From contig NZNU01000053.1 of the NCBI GenBank assembly GCA_002695035.1, positions 1 through 64,000 on the forward strand: a stretch of DNA of 64,000 bases. The letters run 5' to 3'. Under the pieces are notes generated by a model that had not been told where the DNA came from, ran no database searches, and saw nothing but the letters and a program-made list of their open reading frames with translations. Position 1 is the first letter of the stretch. Each line of letters opens with the position of its first letter. The position numbers and the translations under genes are program-made. This DNA is from Micavibrio sp. Lineage in GTDB: Bacteria > Pseudomonadota > Alphaproteobacteria > Micavibrionales > Micavibrionaceae. This document shows, piece by piece, positions 7,177 to 20,876 of the stretch.

Positions 7177-7863
7177 ATGTCTCGAATTGTTAAGAAAGAC
7201 CATGTTGCGCCTGACATTGTAAAATTATGTGTCGATACAAAAACCCATATGGCCTATAAGGCGGGCCAGGCCTTTTTCCTGAAATGCGCCGATTATGAGG
7301 CCCGCCCCTATTCCGTTGCCAACGCCCCTGATAAAAACAGCACCATTCTTGAATTTCATATCAAAAAAAGCGGCGGGTTAAGTACATATCTGGTTGAAAA
7401 ATCGCAAGAGGGCGATGAGGTAAACATATCCGGCCCGACTGGTGATATCACCTTTAATTCACGCTGTAAAAAACCGATCCTTGCCATTGCGGGCGGTACA
7501 GGGCTTGCTCAGATCAAAAGCATATGTGAGGCCGCCCTCTCCACAGACCGGAAAACACATGTCCATCTTTATCACGGCGCACGCAGTGAAGAAGACTTAT
7601 ATATGGACGGATATTTTTCCGAGGCTGATTTAAATGACCCGCATTTTCTTTATTACGGTGTTTTATCCGACAGTAATAATATTGAACCTCACCACAGGAC
7701 TGGCCTTGTAGGCGACGTCGCAGCCAATGACTTTGAGGATTTGTCGGGTTTCCGCGCCTATATTTGCGGGCCTGCGCCTATGGTTGTGCACACGCAAAGC
7801 CTGTTGCTGGAAAAAGGCATTGACCCGAAGCGTATTCACGCGGAAAATTGGTCAAAGGACTAA
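7177..7863 (+). CDS. FAD-dependent NAD(P)H oxidoreductase of the ferredoxin-reductase superfamily
   Basis: 228 residues with both halves of the FNR fold. The FAD-binding barrel contains RPYSVANAP (the RxYS flavin motif, near residue 47) and the NAD(P) half contains AGGTGLAQIKS (near residue 108) and YICGPAPMV (near residue 195). No iron-sulfur domain is attached, so electrons must pass to free flavin or a separate acceptor, as in Fre-type reductases. There is no obvious Shine-Dalgarno before the ATG at 7177, and the gene may depend on coupling from lolA. The physiological partner cannot be read from the sequence. Confidence 0.85.
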   Translation: MSRIVKKDHVAPDIVKLCVDTKTHMAYKAGQAFFLKCADYEARPYSVANAPDKNSTILEFHIKKSGGLSTYLVEKSQEGDEVNISGPTGDITFNSRCKKPILAIAGGTGLAQIKSICEAALSTDRKTHVHLYHGARSEEDLYMDGYFSEADLNDPHFLYYGVLSDSNNIEPHHRTGLVGDVAANDFEDLSGFRAYICGPAPMVVHTQSLLLEKGIDPKRIHAENWSKD

Positions 7864-7879
7864 AAAACTCTATACGCTC

Positions 7880-8476
7880 ATGTCACAACGCGCCCTTGAT
7901 AATCTTATAAAGCTAATGTCCGGTCTACCCGGACTGGGGCCCCGTTCAGCAAGGCGCGCCGTTTTACACCTTATTACAAAAAAAGAGACAGTGATGCGGC
8001 CCCTGGCACGAGCGCTGAGCGATGCCGCAGAGTCAGTTATAACATGCGAAATATGCGGCAATCTGGATACTGTATCGCCTTGTGAAATCTGTCAAAGCCC
8101 CTCACGCGACCAGAATACGTTATGTGTTGTTGAATCAGTTGCCGATATCTGGGCCATTGAGCGCGCAGGCCATTATAGCGGCCTCTACCATGTTTTGGGG
8201 GGGCTGCTCTCAGCCATTGACGGTATCCAACCCGAGGACCTCGGCCTTGACCGCCTTGAAAAGCGCATCGTTGATAACAATATGGGCGAGGTTATTTTGG
8301 CTTTATCTGCGACCGTAAATGGACAGACGACCGCACATTACATCTCCGATATTATCGAGGATAAAGGTATAAATATTACCGGCCTTGCCCGTGGTATTCC
8401 GGTTGGCGGTGAGCTGGACTATCTGGATGATTCCACAATTACGACTGCCTTTAAATCACGAAAAAAAATTTCCTGA
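7880..8476 (+). CDS. recR: Recombination protein RecR
   Basis: 198 residues, the usual RecR size, starting at the ATG at 7880. Order of parts: helix-hairpin-helix (LMSGLPGLGPRSARR, residues 11-25), zinc finger CEIC...CEIC (four Cys near residues 55-73), Toprim domain with VVESVADIWAIE, and the C-terminal ARGIPVGGELDYLD segment. RecR acts with RecO and RecF to load RecA at gaps; recF is also in this window. The frame is open far upstream (to 7727), but that extension lies over the flavin reductase gene and does not resemble RecR. Converges on ctaA. Confidence 0.96.
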   Translation: MSQRALDNLIKLMSGLPGLGPRSARRAVLHLITKKETVMRPLARALSDAAESVITCEICGNLDTVSPCEICQSPSRDQNTLCVVESVADIWAIERAGHYSGLYHVLGGLLSAIDGIQPEDLGLDRLEKRIVDNNMGEVILALSATVNGQTTAHYISDIIEDKGINITGLARGIPVGGELDYLDDSTITTAFKSRKKIS

Positions 8477-8499
8477 TCTCTTGGGATTTATCTCTATAT

Positions 8500-9501
8500 T
8501 TAAGCCTTCGTGTATTTCAAAAAAACTGCATGCAGGTTAAATAGCAACAGTCCCAACAAAACAAGCGCGCCTGCCTGATGAGCGGCAGCAAGAAGTATCG
8601 GCACACCCAGCAGAAGTGTAGAAATACCAAGCCCGACCTGTATAAATGTCATACCTGCCAGCGCACCTGCCTTTACCCGCCATGCAAAGGTCAGAATGAA
8701 AAGCCCGGCAAGGATTGCAATCCAGCGATGGACAAATTGAATGGCCGCAGGCGTTTCATGCAGGCTGGCCAGTGATTTAACCTCAACCGGAACAAGTTCA
8801 CCGCCCATCAATGGCCAGGTATTGTAGACAAGGCCGCCATTGGTTCCGGCCACAAAAGCACCCCAGATGATTGTGAGCGACAGGAAGAAAAGTGCTGACA
8901 GGCCGTGGCGTTTCAGGCAAAAGTTATCCATGCTCCATCTGGCGCGGCCATTTCTCAGATCAAAAATTGTCCAAAGCAACAGAGCGTAAATAAGGACTGC
9001 CAGCGATAAATGTGCAGCAAGTCTGTAATGGGAAACATCTATTCGCTCGGAAAGGCCGCTCATGACCATGTACCAGCCCATAAGCCCTTGTGCCGCTCCC
9101 ATTGCGAGTATGAAAAGCAGTCGCGGCTTGTATCCGGTTGGAATCAGTCCTTTTATCCAAAACCATAATAAAGGCAAGGCATAAACAAGACCGATCAAAC
9201 GCCCCCAAAGGCGGTGCAGCCATTCCCAAAAGAAAATACGCTTAAAGTCTGACAATTCCATCCAGCTGTTGACTTGGTTGTATTGAGGGATTTCCTTGTA
9301 AAGGTCGAAAACACGGCTCCACTCAGCCTCACTTAATGGGGGCACCGCCCCGATAATCGGGTTCCATTCCACCATAGAGAGGCCGGATTCTGTCAGTCTG
9401 GTAATTGCGCCAATAACTGCCATGGCAAAAACCATAAAAGCTGTAAAAGACAGCCACACAACGATTTTCTTGTTTTCAAATGCCTCAGACATAAATTGCA
9501 T
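8500..9501 (-). CDS. ctaA: Heme A synthase (COX15/CtaA)
   Basis: About 333 residues with eight predicted membrane helices. Diagnostic motifs are GAITRLTESGLSMVEW near the N-terminus, EWLHRLWGRLIG with a heme-ligand His, and HQAGALVLLG near the C-terminus, all typical of type 2 (alphaproteobacterial and mitochondrial) COX15. It oxidises the C8 methyl of heme O to give heme A for aa3-type cytochrome oxidase. The start at 9501 has GGAG 4 bases upstream; the next ATG (9492) is 13 bases from it. It is divergent from the GH84 gene with only about 18 bases between the start codons. Confidence 0.94.
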   Translation of the reverse strand: MQFMSEAFENKKIVVWLSFTAFMVFAMAVIGAITRLTESGLSMVEWNPIIGAVPPLSEAEWSRVFDLYKEIPQYNQVNSWMELSDFKRIFFWEWLHRLWGRLIGLVYALPLLWFWIKGLIPTGYKPRLLFILAMGAAQGLMGWYMVMSGLSERIDVSHYRLAAHLSLAVLIYALLLWTIFDLRNGRARWSMDNFCLKRHGLSALFFLSLTIIWGAFVAGTNGGLVYNTWPLMGGELVPVEVKSLASLHETPAAIQFVHRWIAILAGLFILTFAWRVKAGALAGMTFIQVGLGISTLLLGVPILLAAAHQAGALVLLGLLLFNLHAVFLKYTKA

Positions 9502-9519
9502 TTTTCTCCGTTTGAGAAT

Positions 9520-11735
<2,216 letters not shown>

Positions 11736-11796
11736 GCGCAGTAAATACTAAAACTATTTATTTACTTAAAGCCTATCCTGTGGTCAATTATCACAC

Positions 11797-12636
11797 ATGC
11801 AATTCGATATTCTGACAGCCACCAAACAAGGATATAAAACCGTATGGGACGAGCGTGCCTATCTGGTGAAACTGGCCCTTATCCCTGTCATAATCAAGAT
11901 TATCTGTTTTTTCGTTGCCTATTCCTTGGAAGTCTATCAGGGGACTTTTTCCTATCCGCTTTTCATGCTGCCTGCCTATTTTGCAGAAGGGTGGCTTATC
12001 GCACAATTTTTAAGGACAACACTCACCGGAGAAAGATGGCCTGTCCGCGTTAAGGGATCCGTTGAGGAGCATTTTGATTGGCTTGTAATGCGCGCTCGCT
12101 CTATCCTTGCCTGTATTCTCACCTACGTGCTGATCGCAATGGCCCATGGCGGCGCCCTTGTTTTTCTTGTTAAATTCCGCGAGCTTGCCGAAGAGCAGGA
12201 GGCCGCACTGGCAGGGGACGGCAATCCTATGCTGGTATTTGGCGCATTGGCGCTTATAGGTCTGTTGCTGTGGGGGTTTCGCCTTTTATGGCTTCATGTT
12301 CCCATGATACTACTTGTTCCGGTCAGGAATTATCTGAAATTCTTAGGCGGCATGATGTCATCATTTCATATGCTGGCCGTGTGGATGCTCTCAATCATTC
12401 CGGTCTTTTTCCTTATGATGTTTATTACATCCCTTGCGCTAGGGCCGACAGGTGGTGCGCTTGCAGATGCCCCGCCTTTCTTATCCTTTCTGTTTATAGG
12501 GCTGAACCTTGTTGCCGAGACAGTCACTGCCGTTATAGCCTCAGTCGCGATGGCGGCCCTTATAAAGCCGCTTTTGATCCTTTATGGAGCCAAGCCTCTT
12601 TTTCCAAATGATGGGCAAGATAGCAAAAGAAAATAA
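11797..12636 (+). CDS. Multi-pass inner-membrane protein, 279 aa, unknown
   Basis: About six hydrophobic helices (near residues 25-43, 50-70, 103-125, 143-163, 190-215 and 238-262). No family motif recognised. The charged tail PNDGQDSKRK is likely cytoplasmic. It lies between the ferredoxin-NADP reductase and ferredoxin genes in the same direction, 23 bases before the latter, so it may be co-transcribed with ferredoxin. A role in electron transfer is not shown by any motif (no haem or cluster ligands stand out). Confidence 0.65.
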   Translation: MQFDILTATKQGYKTVWDERAYLVKLALIPVIIKIICFFVAYSLEVYQGTFSYPLFMLPAYFAEGWLIAQFLRTTLTGERWPVRVKGSVEEHFDWLVMRARSILACILTYVLIAMAHGGALVFLVKFRELAEEQEAALAGDGNPMLVFGALALIGLLLWGFRLLWLHVPMILLVPVRNYLKFLGGMMSSFHMLAVWMLSIIPVFFLMMFITSLALGPTGGALADAPPFLSFLFIGLNLVAETVTAVIASVAMAALIKPLLILYGAKPLFPNDGQDSKRK

Positions 12637-12659
12637 CAACTAAGAGACACTTTATACAT

Positions 12660-12977
12660 ATGAAAATCATCGTTACTGACCAGAGCGGAGAAACGCACGA
12701 GCTTGAAGCCATTGAAGGATGGCGCGTCATGGAAATTATAAAAGATTACGGGCTGCCGATTAAGGCCGAATGTGGCGGGGCCTGCTGTTGTGCAACTTGC
12801 CATGTTTACGTGGACGAAGACTGGCAGGACAAGCTTTATCCACCCACTGACGAGGAAATAGATATGCTGGATGAGGCAATGGATATTGAAGATAATTCCC
12901 GCCTGTCCTGTCAGATCCTTATGTCGGAGGACCTGGATGGCTTGAAACTGACTTTAGCAGAAAGCGCGTGTCCCTGA
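12660..12977 (+). CDS. fdxB: 2Fe-2S ferredoxin, adrenodoxin type
   Basis: 105 residues. Cluster ligands follow the CX5CX2C...C pattern: Cys38, Cys44 and Cys47 in AECGGACCCATCHVYV, and Cys84 in RLSCQI. The acidic stretch PPTDEEIDMLDEA between them is the usual partner-binding surface of adrenodoxin-type proteins. These ferredoxins serve iron-sulfur cluster assembly, or cytochrome P450 and similar oxygenases; no such enzyme is nearby. A ferredoxin-NADP reductase gene lies 0.9 kb upstream and is a plausible electron donor. Its stop directly abuts the end of the convergent usg gene. Confidence 0.93.
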   Translation: MKIIVTDQSGETHELEAIEGWRVMEIIKDYGLPIKAECGGACCCATCHVYVDEDWQDKLYPPTDEEIDMLDEAMDIEDNSRLSCQILMSEDLDGLKLTLAESACP

Positions 12978-13256
12978 TTATTGCAAAACAAGTTCGCCGC
13001 TGGAAATTTTAAATTCTGCAGGCGAGATAAGCCCCTTACTGGTGACTGATACGGAATGGAGTTTCCCTTCCAGCTCTCGAGACCAAAAAGACAAAAAGTC
13101 ATTTAATTTCGGATATATAGGGGTTTGATCATAATCCTGCCAAATATAGCTTTGCAAAAAGCTGGGATAATCTGGCAAGTGGTAAAAAATCTCAGCCGTT
13201 GTCAGGCTGCATTTTTCTTGCAGTTGTAAATATAAGCTTTGATCACAATTATCCAT
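12978..13256 (-). CDS. usg: Usg family protein (alphaproteobacterial conserved protein near trp genes)
   Basis: 92 residues. The sequence LTTAEIFYHLPDYPSFLQSYIWQDYD and the later SFWSRELEGKLHSVSV (shown in part here) match the Usg family, a small soluble protein of unknown function first noted upstream of trpF in Caulobacter. GAGGAG lies 8 bases before the ATG. Here it is inverted relative to ihfB and separated from trpF by three genes, so the ancestral usg-trpF linkage is loosened but still recognisable. The name only records the position upstream of trp genes. Confidence 0.88.
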   Translation of the reverse strand: MDNCDQSLYLQLQEKCSLTTAEIFYHLPDYPSFLQSYIWQDYDQTPIYPKLNDFLSFWSRELEGKLHSVSVTSKGLISPAEFKISSGELVLQ

Positions 13257-13360
13257 GCGAAAAACTCCTCTTTTACACTGTTTTTAGTTTTCCATGAATT
13301 TATTGACAAATCTTTAATAAAAAGAGGGTTTAAACATTTTTACAACTAGAGTGGATTTCG

Positions 13361-13389
13361 TTGTGATTTACGCTAAATGACTGTATAGT
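13361..13389 (+). promoter_or_regulatory. Predicted sigma70-type promoter of ihfB
   Basis: TTGTGA (13361-13366) and TATAGT (13384-13389) with exactly 17 bases between them, about 55 bases before the ihfB start. A second TTGACA at 13303 lacks a well-placed -10 box. Confidence 0.5.
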
Positions 13390-13443
13390 AAAGATATACA
13401 CCGTTACAGAACATGATATTTATTCAAGGAAGAGAGTTTTGGT

Positions 13444-13725
13444 ATGACAAAATCCGATCTTATACAGCGCCTTGCAGATTTGAACCCGCATCTTTATCTG
13501 CGCGATATTGAAAAAATCGTAAATACAATTTTTGATGAAATCACAACCGCACTTTCAGAAGGTGATCGCGTTGAGTTACGCGGCTTTGGTGCTTTTTCCG
13601 TAAAAGAGCGTGCCGCGCGCATGGGGCGCAACCCCCGCACAGGCGAAAGCGTAAAAGTTGAGGCAAAAAACATGCCCTTCTTTAAAACCGGTAAGGCTTT
13701 GAGAGAACGCCTGAACGAAGATTAA
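13444..13725 (+). CDS. ihfB: Integration host factor subunit beta
   Basis: 93 residues, the full length of IHF-beta/HU proteins. The N-terminal helices ([14 protein letters not shown]) are followed by the DNA-wrapping arm with GRNPRTGE, which carries the intercalating proline. The form [12 protein letters not shown] and the C-terminal KALRERLN helix fit IHF-beta better than HU. With IhfA (not in this window) it bends DNA at specific sites for replication, recombination and transcription. AAGGAAGAG precedes the ATG. First gene of a probable ihfB-lapA-pyrF-trpF-trpB unit, as in other alphaproteobacteria. Confidence 0.95.
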   Translation: MTKSDLIQRLADLNPHLYLRDIEKIVNTIFDEITTALSEGDRVELRGFGAFSVKERAARMGRNPRTGESVKVEAKNMPFFKTGKALRERLNED

Positions 13726-13746
13726 ACAAGACTTAAGTTTTTAATT

Positions 13747-14097
13747 ATGGTTTTACTTCGCTGGTTTATAACTGTTGTCATCACACTTGCTGTGCTTGGT
13801 TTTACACTTTCAAATCTTGAGCAGGTTGATGTGCAGCTGACACCTTTTACAGGTTCTTACACATTGCCACTTTATTTCTTGATTTTGGGGTCTGTCGCGC
13901 TTGGCTTCATTTGGGGTGGCTTACTCGTCTGGCTTAATACCTATCCGCAAAGACGCGAGGGACAAAAGGCCAAGAAGCGTGTCGATAAACTGGAAAAAGA
14001 ATTAGACGATGAGCGCGAGCAGAAAAAAAATGTAGCTTCTCCCAGATCAATAGAGAGCACATCTGACCAGACATATCTGGAAAACAAAAATGACTAA
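13747..14097 (+). CDS. lapA: LapA-domain (DUF1049) inner-membrane protein
   Basis: 116 residues with two hydrophobic helices (about 5-22 and 38-62) separated by the typical LSNLEQVDVQLTPF segment, then a charged cytoplasmic coiled tail (KKRVDKLEKELDDEREQ). This is the LapA/DUF1049 layout; in gamma-proteobacteria LapA works with LapB in controlling lipopolysaccharide synthesis, and in alphaproteobacteria a family member often follows ihfB. No lapB is adjacent. The end overlaps the pyrF start by 8 bases, which suggests translational coupling. Confidence 0.85.
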   Translation: MVLLRWFITVVITLAVLGFTLSNLEQVDVQLTPFTGSYTLPLYFLILGSVALGFIWGGLLVWLNTYPQRREGQKAKKRVDKLEKELDDEREQKKNVASPRSIESTSDQTYLENKND

Positions 14098-14794
14098 ATT
14101 CACGCCGGAAAATTGCCGGATATTTGTTGCGGCAGATACCCCTCATCTGGACACGGCAATGTCGATTGCGGGTGCAGTAAACAAAAAAGGTGCTGGGTTA
14201 AAACTGGGTCTGGAATTTTTTAACAGTCAGGGACCGGGCGGTGTACGTACTATCTCGGAAGAATGTCGCGATCTGCCTATTTTTCTGGATTTAAAATATT
14301 ATGATATTCCAAATACCGTAACATCTGCAATCAGGGCCGTTCTTGCGGTTACTAAGCCGGCTTATCTTAATGTTCATGCTTCTGGCGGTTTTACAATGAT
14401 GCAAGACGCGAAAAAAGCTTGCGGTAAAGATACAAAATTATTGGCGGTGACCGCGCTCACTTCATTTGATGAGGACGCGTTTGAAAAAGCCGGATATAAT
14501 GGGCCAATCGCAAACATCGTTGAAAAACAAGCGCGCCTCGCCCAAGACGCAGGTCTGGATGGTGTTGTATGCTCAGCGCACGAAATTGAGAAGCTGCGCG
14601 AGGTATGCGGTAAAGATTTTATCCTTATGGTGCCCGGCATTCGCCCGGAAGGCCAGGATACCCAAGACCAGAAACGGGTTATGACACCCAATAAAGCCAT
14701 TGAACTGGGCGCTTCACACCTTGTTATAGGACGCCCCATTACCCAAGCCCCCGATCCGGCAGAGGCCTTACAAAATATTTGCCAAACCCTTTAG
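14090..14794 (+). CDS. pyrF: Orotidine 5'-phosphate decarboxylase
   Basis: 234 residues, normal length. The catalytic motif DLKYYDIPNT supplies Asp67, Lys69 and Asp72; the phosphate-binding end VPGIRPEG and LVIGRPIT are also intact. It decarboxylates OMP to UMP, the last step of pyrimidine synthesis; pyrC (dihydroorotase) lies at 38.3-39.4 kb. Its start lies inside the end of lapA, and trpF follows after 22 bases. Confidence 0.96.
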   Translation: MTKFTPENCRIFVAADTPHLDTAMSIAGAVNKKGAGLKLGLEFFNSQGPGGVRTISEECRDLPIFLDLKYYDIPNTVTSAIRAVLAVTKPAYLNVHASGGFTMMQDAKKACGKDTKLLAVTALTSFDEDAFEKAGYNGPIANIVEKQARLAQDAGLDGVVCSAHEIEKLREVCGKDFILMVPGIRPEGQDTQDQKRVMTPNKAIELGASHLVIGRPITQAPDPAEALQNICQTL

Positions 14795-14816
14795 GCATGG
14801 AAACTTTTTTAAAAAA

Positions 14817-15449
14817 ATGACACGGATCAAGATTTGCGGAATTAATACGCTTGACGCCATGGAAGCGGCGGCTTCAGCAGGAGCCCATTATGTTGGCCTC
14901 GTCTTTGTGAACTCTTCACCGCGTTATATCGACATCGAAAACGCGCGCCACCTAACCGGCCATGTCCCGACCTCGGTCAAATCTGTAGGTCTTTTCAAAG
15001 ATGCGAATGATTTATTTATTCAAAACATATTGCACCGTGTGCCATTAAACATGTTGCAACTTCACGGGGCAGAAGATCCGACACGTGTAAAACATATCAA
15101 AGAAAAATTCGGCTTGCCTGTAATGAAGGCAATTCCCATTGCTGATGAAACCGATTTAGAGGCCATAGATGCATATAAAAATGTTGTCGACTGGTTTTTA
15201 TTTGATACGAAACTTCCCGATGGGAGGTCAGGCGGGTCAGGCCACGCCTTTGACTGGAGCTTGCTTAAAGGGCTAGAGGTTAAAAAACCGTGGATGCTGG
15301 CGGGGGGATTAAACGCGGATAATATAGCCGAAGCCTTGGCTGTTTTAAGTCCTGATGCAGTTGATGTGTCAAGTGGTGTAGAAACCTCACCAGGGCAGAA
15401 AAATGCTGCCAAAATAAAAAGATTTATTCAGACCGTAAAATCTGCTTAA
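14817..15449 (+). CDS. trpF: Phosphoribosylanthranilate isomerase
   Basis: 210-residue TIM barrel. KICGI at the N-terminus carries the catalytic Cys; LQLHG, WMLAGG and VDVSSGVE are the expected barrel-end motifs including the general acid Asp. It converts phosphoribosylanthranilate to CdRP in tryptophan synthesis. The start ATG follows a short A/T-rich gap without a strong ribosome binding site. trpB follows after 10 bases in the same unit. Confidence 0.95.
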   Translation: MTRIKICGINTLDAMEAAASAGAHYVGLVFVNSSPRYIDIENARHLTGHVPTSVKSVGLFKDANDLFIQNILHRVPLNMLQLHGAEDPTRVKHIKEKFGLPVMKAIPIADETDLEAIDAYKNVVDWFLFDTKLPDGRSGGSGHAFDWSLLKGLEVKKPWMLAGGLNADNIAEALAVLSPDAVDVSSGVETSPGQKNAAKIKRFIQTVKSA

Positions 15450-15459
15450 ACTTGGCCCC

Positions 15460-16674
15460 ATGACATTACTCAAAAATTCATCACTTTCCGAACCTGACGA
15501 ACACGGCCATTTTGGCGAATATGGCGGACGCTATGTCGCAGAAACACTCATGCCGCTTATGCTGGAAGTTGAGAAAGCCTGGAATGAAGCGCGGCAGGAT
15601 CAGGATTTCTGGGATCAGTTTGATATGTTGGCGCGTGATTATATCGGACGGCCTTCCCCTCTATACTATGCACAGGCAACCACTGAACATCTTGGCGGCG
15701 CAAAAGTTTACTTCAAGCGTGATGAGCTGAATCATACTGGCGCACATAAAATTAATCATTGTATTGGTCAGGTACTTTTGGCCAAACGGATGGGAAAAAC
15801 ACGCATTATAGCCGAAACAGGGGCAGGTCAGCACGGTGTGGCAACGGCCACAGTATGTGCATTGTTCAAAATGCCATGCACTGTTTTTATGGGTGCAGAA
15901 GATATCGAACGTCAAAAACCAAATGTCTTTCGTATGAAGCTGCTTGGCGCTGAAATTATACCGGTAAAAAGCGGCTCTGGCACTTTAAAGGATGCTATGA
16001 ATGAGGCACTCAGATACTGGGTCGCCAATGTCCATGATACTTATTATATAATCGGCACGGTTGCAGGGCCTCACCCCTATCCTGCCATGGTGCGCGACTT
16101 TCAATCTGTCATCGGGCGCGAAACCCGTGAACAGATGCTGGAAAAAGAAGGCAGATTGCCCGACTCCCTTGTTGCATGTATTGGAGGGGGATCAAATGCA
16201 ATTGGTTTGTTCCACCCTTTTTTGGAAGATGAAACTGTTGAAATGTACGGGGTAGAGGCCGCCGGATACGGTGTTGAGACCGATCAGCATGCCGCAAGTC
16301 TTAATGGCGGAACACCCGGTATATTACATGGAATGAAGTCTTATTTTCTACAGGATGAGCACGGACAGATAAAAGATGCCCACTCCATATCCGCAGGTCT
16401 TGATTATCCTGGTATTGGGCCTGAACATGCCTATCTGTTCGACAAGAAGCGTATAAATTACGTCTCCTCAACAGATGAAGAAGCACTGGACGCTTTTCAA
16501 AAACTTGCCAGACTTGAAGGTATATTGCCGGCACTTGAGCCATCCCACGCCTTTGCCTATGTTTTAAAGCACGCACCAACTCTGCCAAAAGACCATATTA
16601 TGGTTATGAATCTATGTGGTCGCGGTGACAAGGACATCATTACTGTTGCAAAACACCTCAATATTGAGCTATAA
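15460..16674 (+). CDS. trpB: Tryptophan synthase beta chain
   Basis: 404 residues, normal for TrpB1. The PLP lysine is Lys97 in [10 protein letters not shown]; the phosphate clamp GGGSNAIG and the [12 protein letters not shown] stretch are intact, as is the C-terminal LCGRGDKD. It joins indole and serine to make tryptophan and normally works in an alpha2-beta2 complex with TrpA. In alphaproteobacteria trpA usually follows directly, then accD and folC; here the next gene is a DUF218 protein, so trpA must be elsewhere or missing. Confidence 0.97.
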   Translation: MTLLKNSSLSEPDEHGHFGEYGGRYVAETLMPLMLEVEKAWNEARQDQDFWDQFDMLARDYIGRPSPLYYAQATTEHLGGAKVYFKRDELNHTGAHKINHCIGQVLLAKRMGKTRIIAETGAGQHGVATATVCALFKMPCTVFMGAEDIERQKPNVFRMKLLGAEIIPVKSGSGTLKDAMNEALRYWVANVHDTYYIIGTVAGPHPYPAMVRDFQSVIGRETREQMLEKEGRLPDSLVACIGGGSNAIGLFHPFLEDETVEMYGVEAAGYGVETDQHAASLNGGTPGILHGMKSYFLQDEHGQIKDAHSISAGLDYPGIGPEHAYLFDKKRINYVSSTDEEALDAFQKLARLEGILPALEPSHAFAYVLKHAPTLPKDHIMVMNLCGRGDKDIITVAKHLNIEL

Positions 16675-16681
16675 ATGCATT

Positions 16682-17356
16682 ATGAAAAATTATTCTTTTG
16701 CGTATAGTGGACCTGAAGATAGTTTTGATAGAGGCTATGCCTATGCATCAACAGCACTGACACGCGCCGATTTCGGGCTAATCTACGGCAATAAACATAT
16801 GTGCCGTGAATTGGCCGAGACAGCTGCTGCACATTACCATGCGGGACTTTTCGATAAGATTATCGTCAGCGGCGGCGTGATTATGGACAATGTGGAAAGC
16901 GATATTCTTGAGGCCGACGCGCTCGCCCAGGGTCTGATGAAGAATGGTGTTCCAAAGTTGAATATTATTTTTGAACGCGCCGCACGTAACACCCAGGAAA
17001 ATATCGTTAACAGCAAGGACCTTCTGCATAAGGCCGGATTATTTGCAGATACGCATTCCGTAATCGGGTTTGGCCATGCCAAAGCAGGTGACCGTTTCTT
17101 AATGACGCTTGCGAAAAGCTGGTCGAAGGTATTACCAATGCACGTACAAGTCGCCCCGCGACAGGTTTTCAACGGCGAAGCACAAGCGTGTAAAGAGTTT
17201 GAAAGAGAACGACAGTTCTATGCGCGGAAAATCCCCGCCTATACAGAAATGGGATACCTTCATCCTGTTGATCATGATAAACTAACTGAAGAAATATCTG
17301 ATTATGCAACTCGTTTTGGCCAGGGTTTCAGCGCTGCGTTTCCATCATCGCCTTAG
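16682..17356 (+). CDS. DUF218 (YdcF/SanA-type) protein
   Basis: 224 residues starting at ATG 16682. The pattern FGLIYGNK, then FDKIIVSGG, then EADALAQGLMKNGVP and FERAARNTQENI is the DUF218 fold (an alpha/beta Rossmann-like domain with a conserved Asn-Thr-Glu-Asn stretch). YdcF of E. coli binds SAM; SanA-type members affect the envelope. No membrane anchor is seen here, so it is closer to the soluble YdcF type. It sits 7 bases after trpB where trpA would be expected. Substrate unknown. Confidence 0.75.
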   Translation: MKNYSFAYSGPEDSFDRGYAYASTALTRADFGLIYGNKHMCRELAETAAAHYHAGLFDKIIVSGGVIMDNVESDILEADALAQGLMKNGVPKLNIIFERAARNTQENIVNSKDLLHKAGLFADTHSVIGFGHAKAGDRFLMTLAKSWSKVLPMHVQVAPRQVFNGEAQACKEFERERQFYARKIPAYTEMGYLHPVDHDKLTEEISDYATRFGQGFSAAFPSSP

Positions 17357-17371
17357 ATCTGGATTTTTTAA

Positions 17372-17926
17372 ATGGCATGGAATGATTTTTTTAAGAGGCA
17401 GAAACAGATTTTATCCAATCCTGCTTTATCAGATTTCGACAATCTCCCCCTAAAATTCACCTATCTTTATTATAAGTCGATAAAAAAAGGAAATTTGCCA
17501 CCGAAATTTTCTGATTTTGATTTTAAAAAGCTTGGCACTTTTGAAAGATACTGCGCCGTAGTTCAACATAAAGTACCTCAATTTTTTCAATATCTGGAAG
17601 TTAAAGACAAGCTGGTTTCGCTATACGGAAAAGATTTGACGAATCAGACCTTTGAAACAGCTTACGAGAAGAAAGACTATGAATATGTAATGGGCATATA
17701 TCTCAAAGTTTGTGAAAACGAGACACCGCTTTATGTGCGCAACTCTTGGAGAACGCTTGTCAGAAATGTAGGGTATTATTCATTGCTTTTGCCTTTCGAA
17801 AAGCATGAGGATGGTAGTCGCTATATCGTAAGTTGCATAACGCCATCTGATCTTGGTATTAAATACGCTAAAGACTGGAAAGAAGCCGACGATATAAAGA
17901 CCCTGCAAAACATGGTTGATTTCTAA
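17372..17926 (+). CDS. PAS-like (DUF/PAS_5 type) protein, 184 aa
   Basis: No firm family assignment. Residues about 60-165 have the order of strands and helices of the PAS_5 proteins common in alphaproteobacteria (FFQYLEVKDKLVSLYGKDLTNQTF, then RNSWRTL, then LLLPFEKHEDG). The N-terminal 50 residues are basic and aromatic. GGA lies 9 bases before the ATG. The gene looks AT-richer than the trp genes before it, which may mark later insertion. A cytoplasmic sensor or adaptor without output domain is the most that can be inferred. Confidence 0.5.
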   Translation: MAWNDFFKRQKQILSNPALSDFDNLPLKFTYLYYKSIKKGNLPPKFSDFDFKKLGTFERYCAVVQHKVPQFFQYLEVKDKLVSLYGKDLTNQTFETAYEKKDYEYVMGIYLKVCENETPLYVRNSWRTLVRNVGYYSLLLPFEKHEDGSRYIVSCITPSDLGIKYAKDWKEADDIKTLQNMVDF

Positions 17927-17938
17927 AGGTGGTTTTTA

Positions 17939-20720
<2,782 letters not shown>

Positions 20721-20876
20721 TTAGTCTACCTTTAAGTTATTAAAATAAAACGGTTTTTATATACCCAATACTCTGCCAATTTTATAGCATAGCGCCCGCC
20801 CAAAAGACAGCAAAAAGCCCGGTTTTTAAAGGGTTTTCCCATGTTTTTCAGGAGCCTGAAATAATAGCTGTTAATA

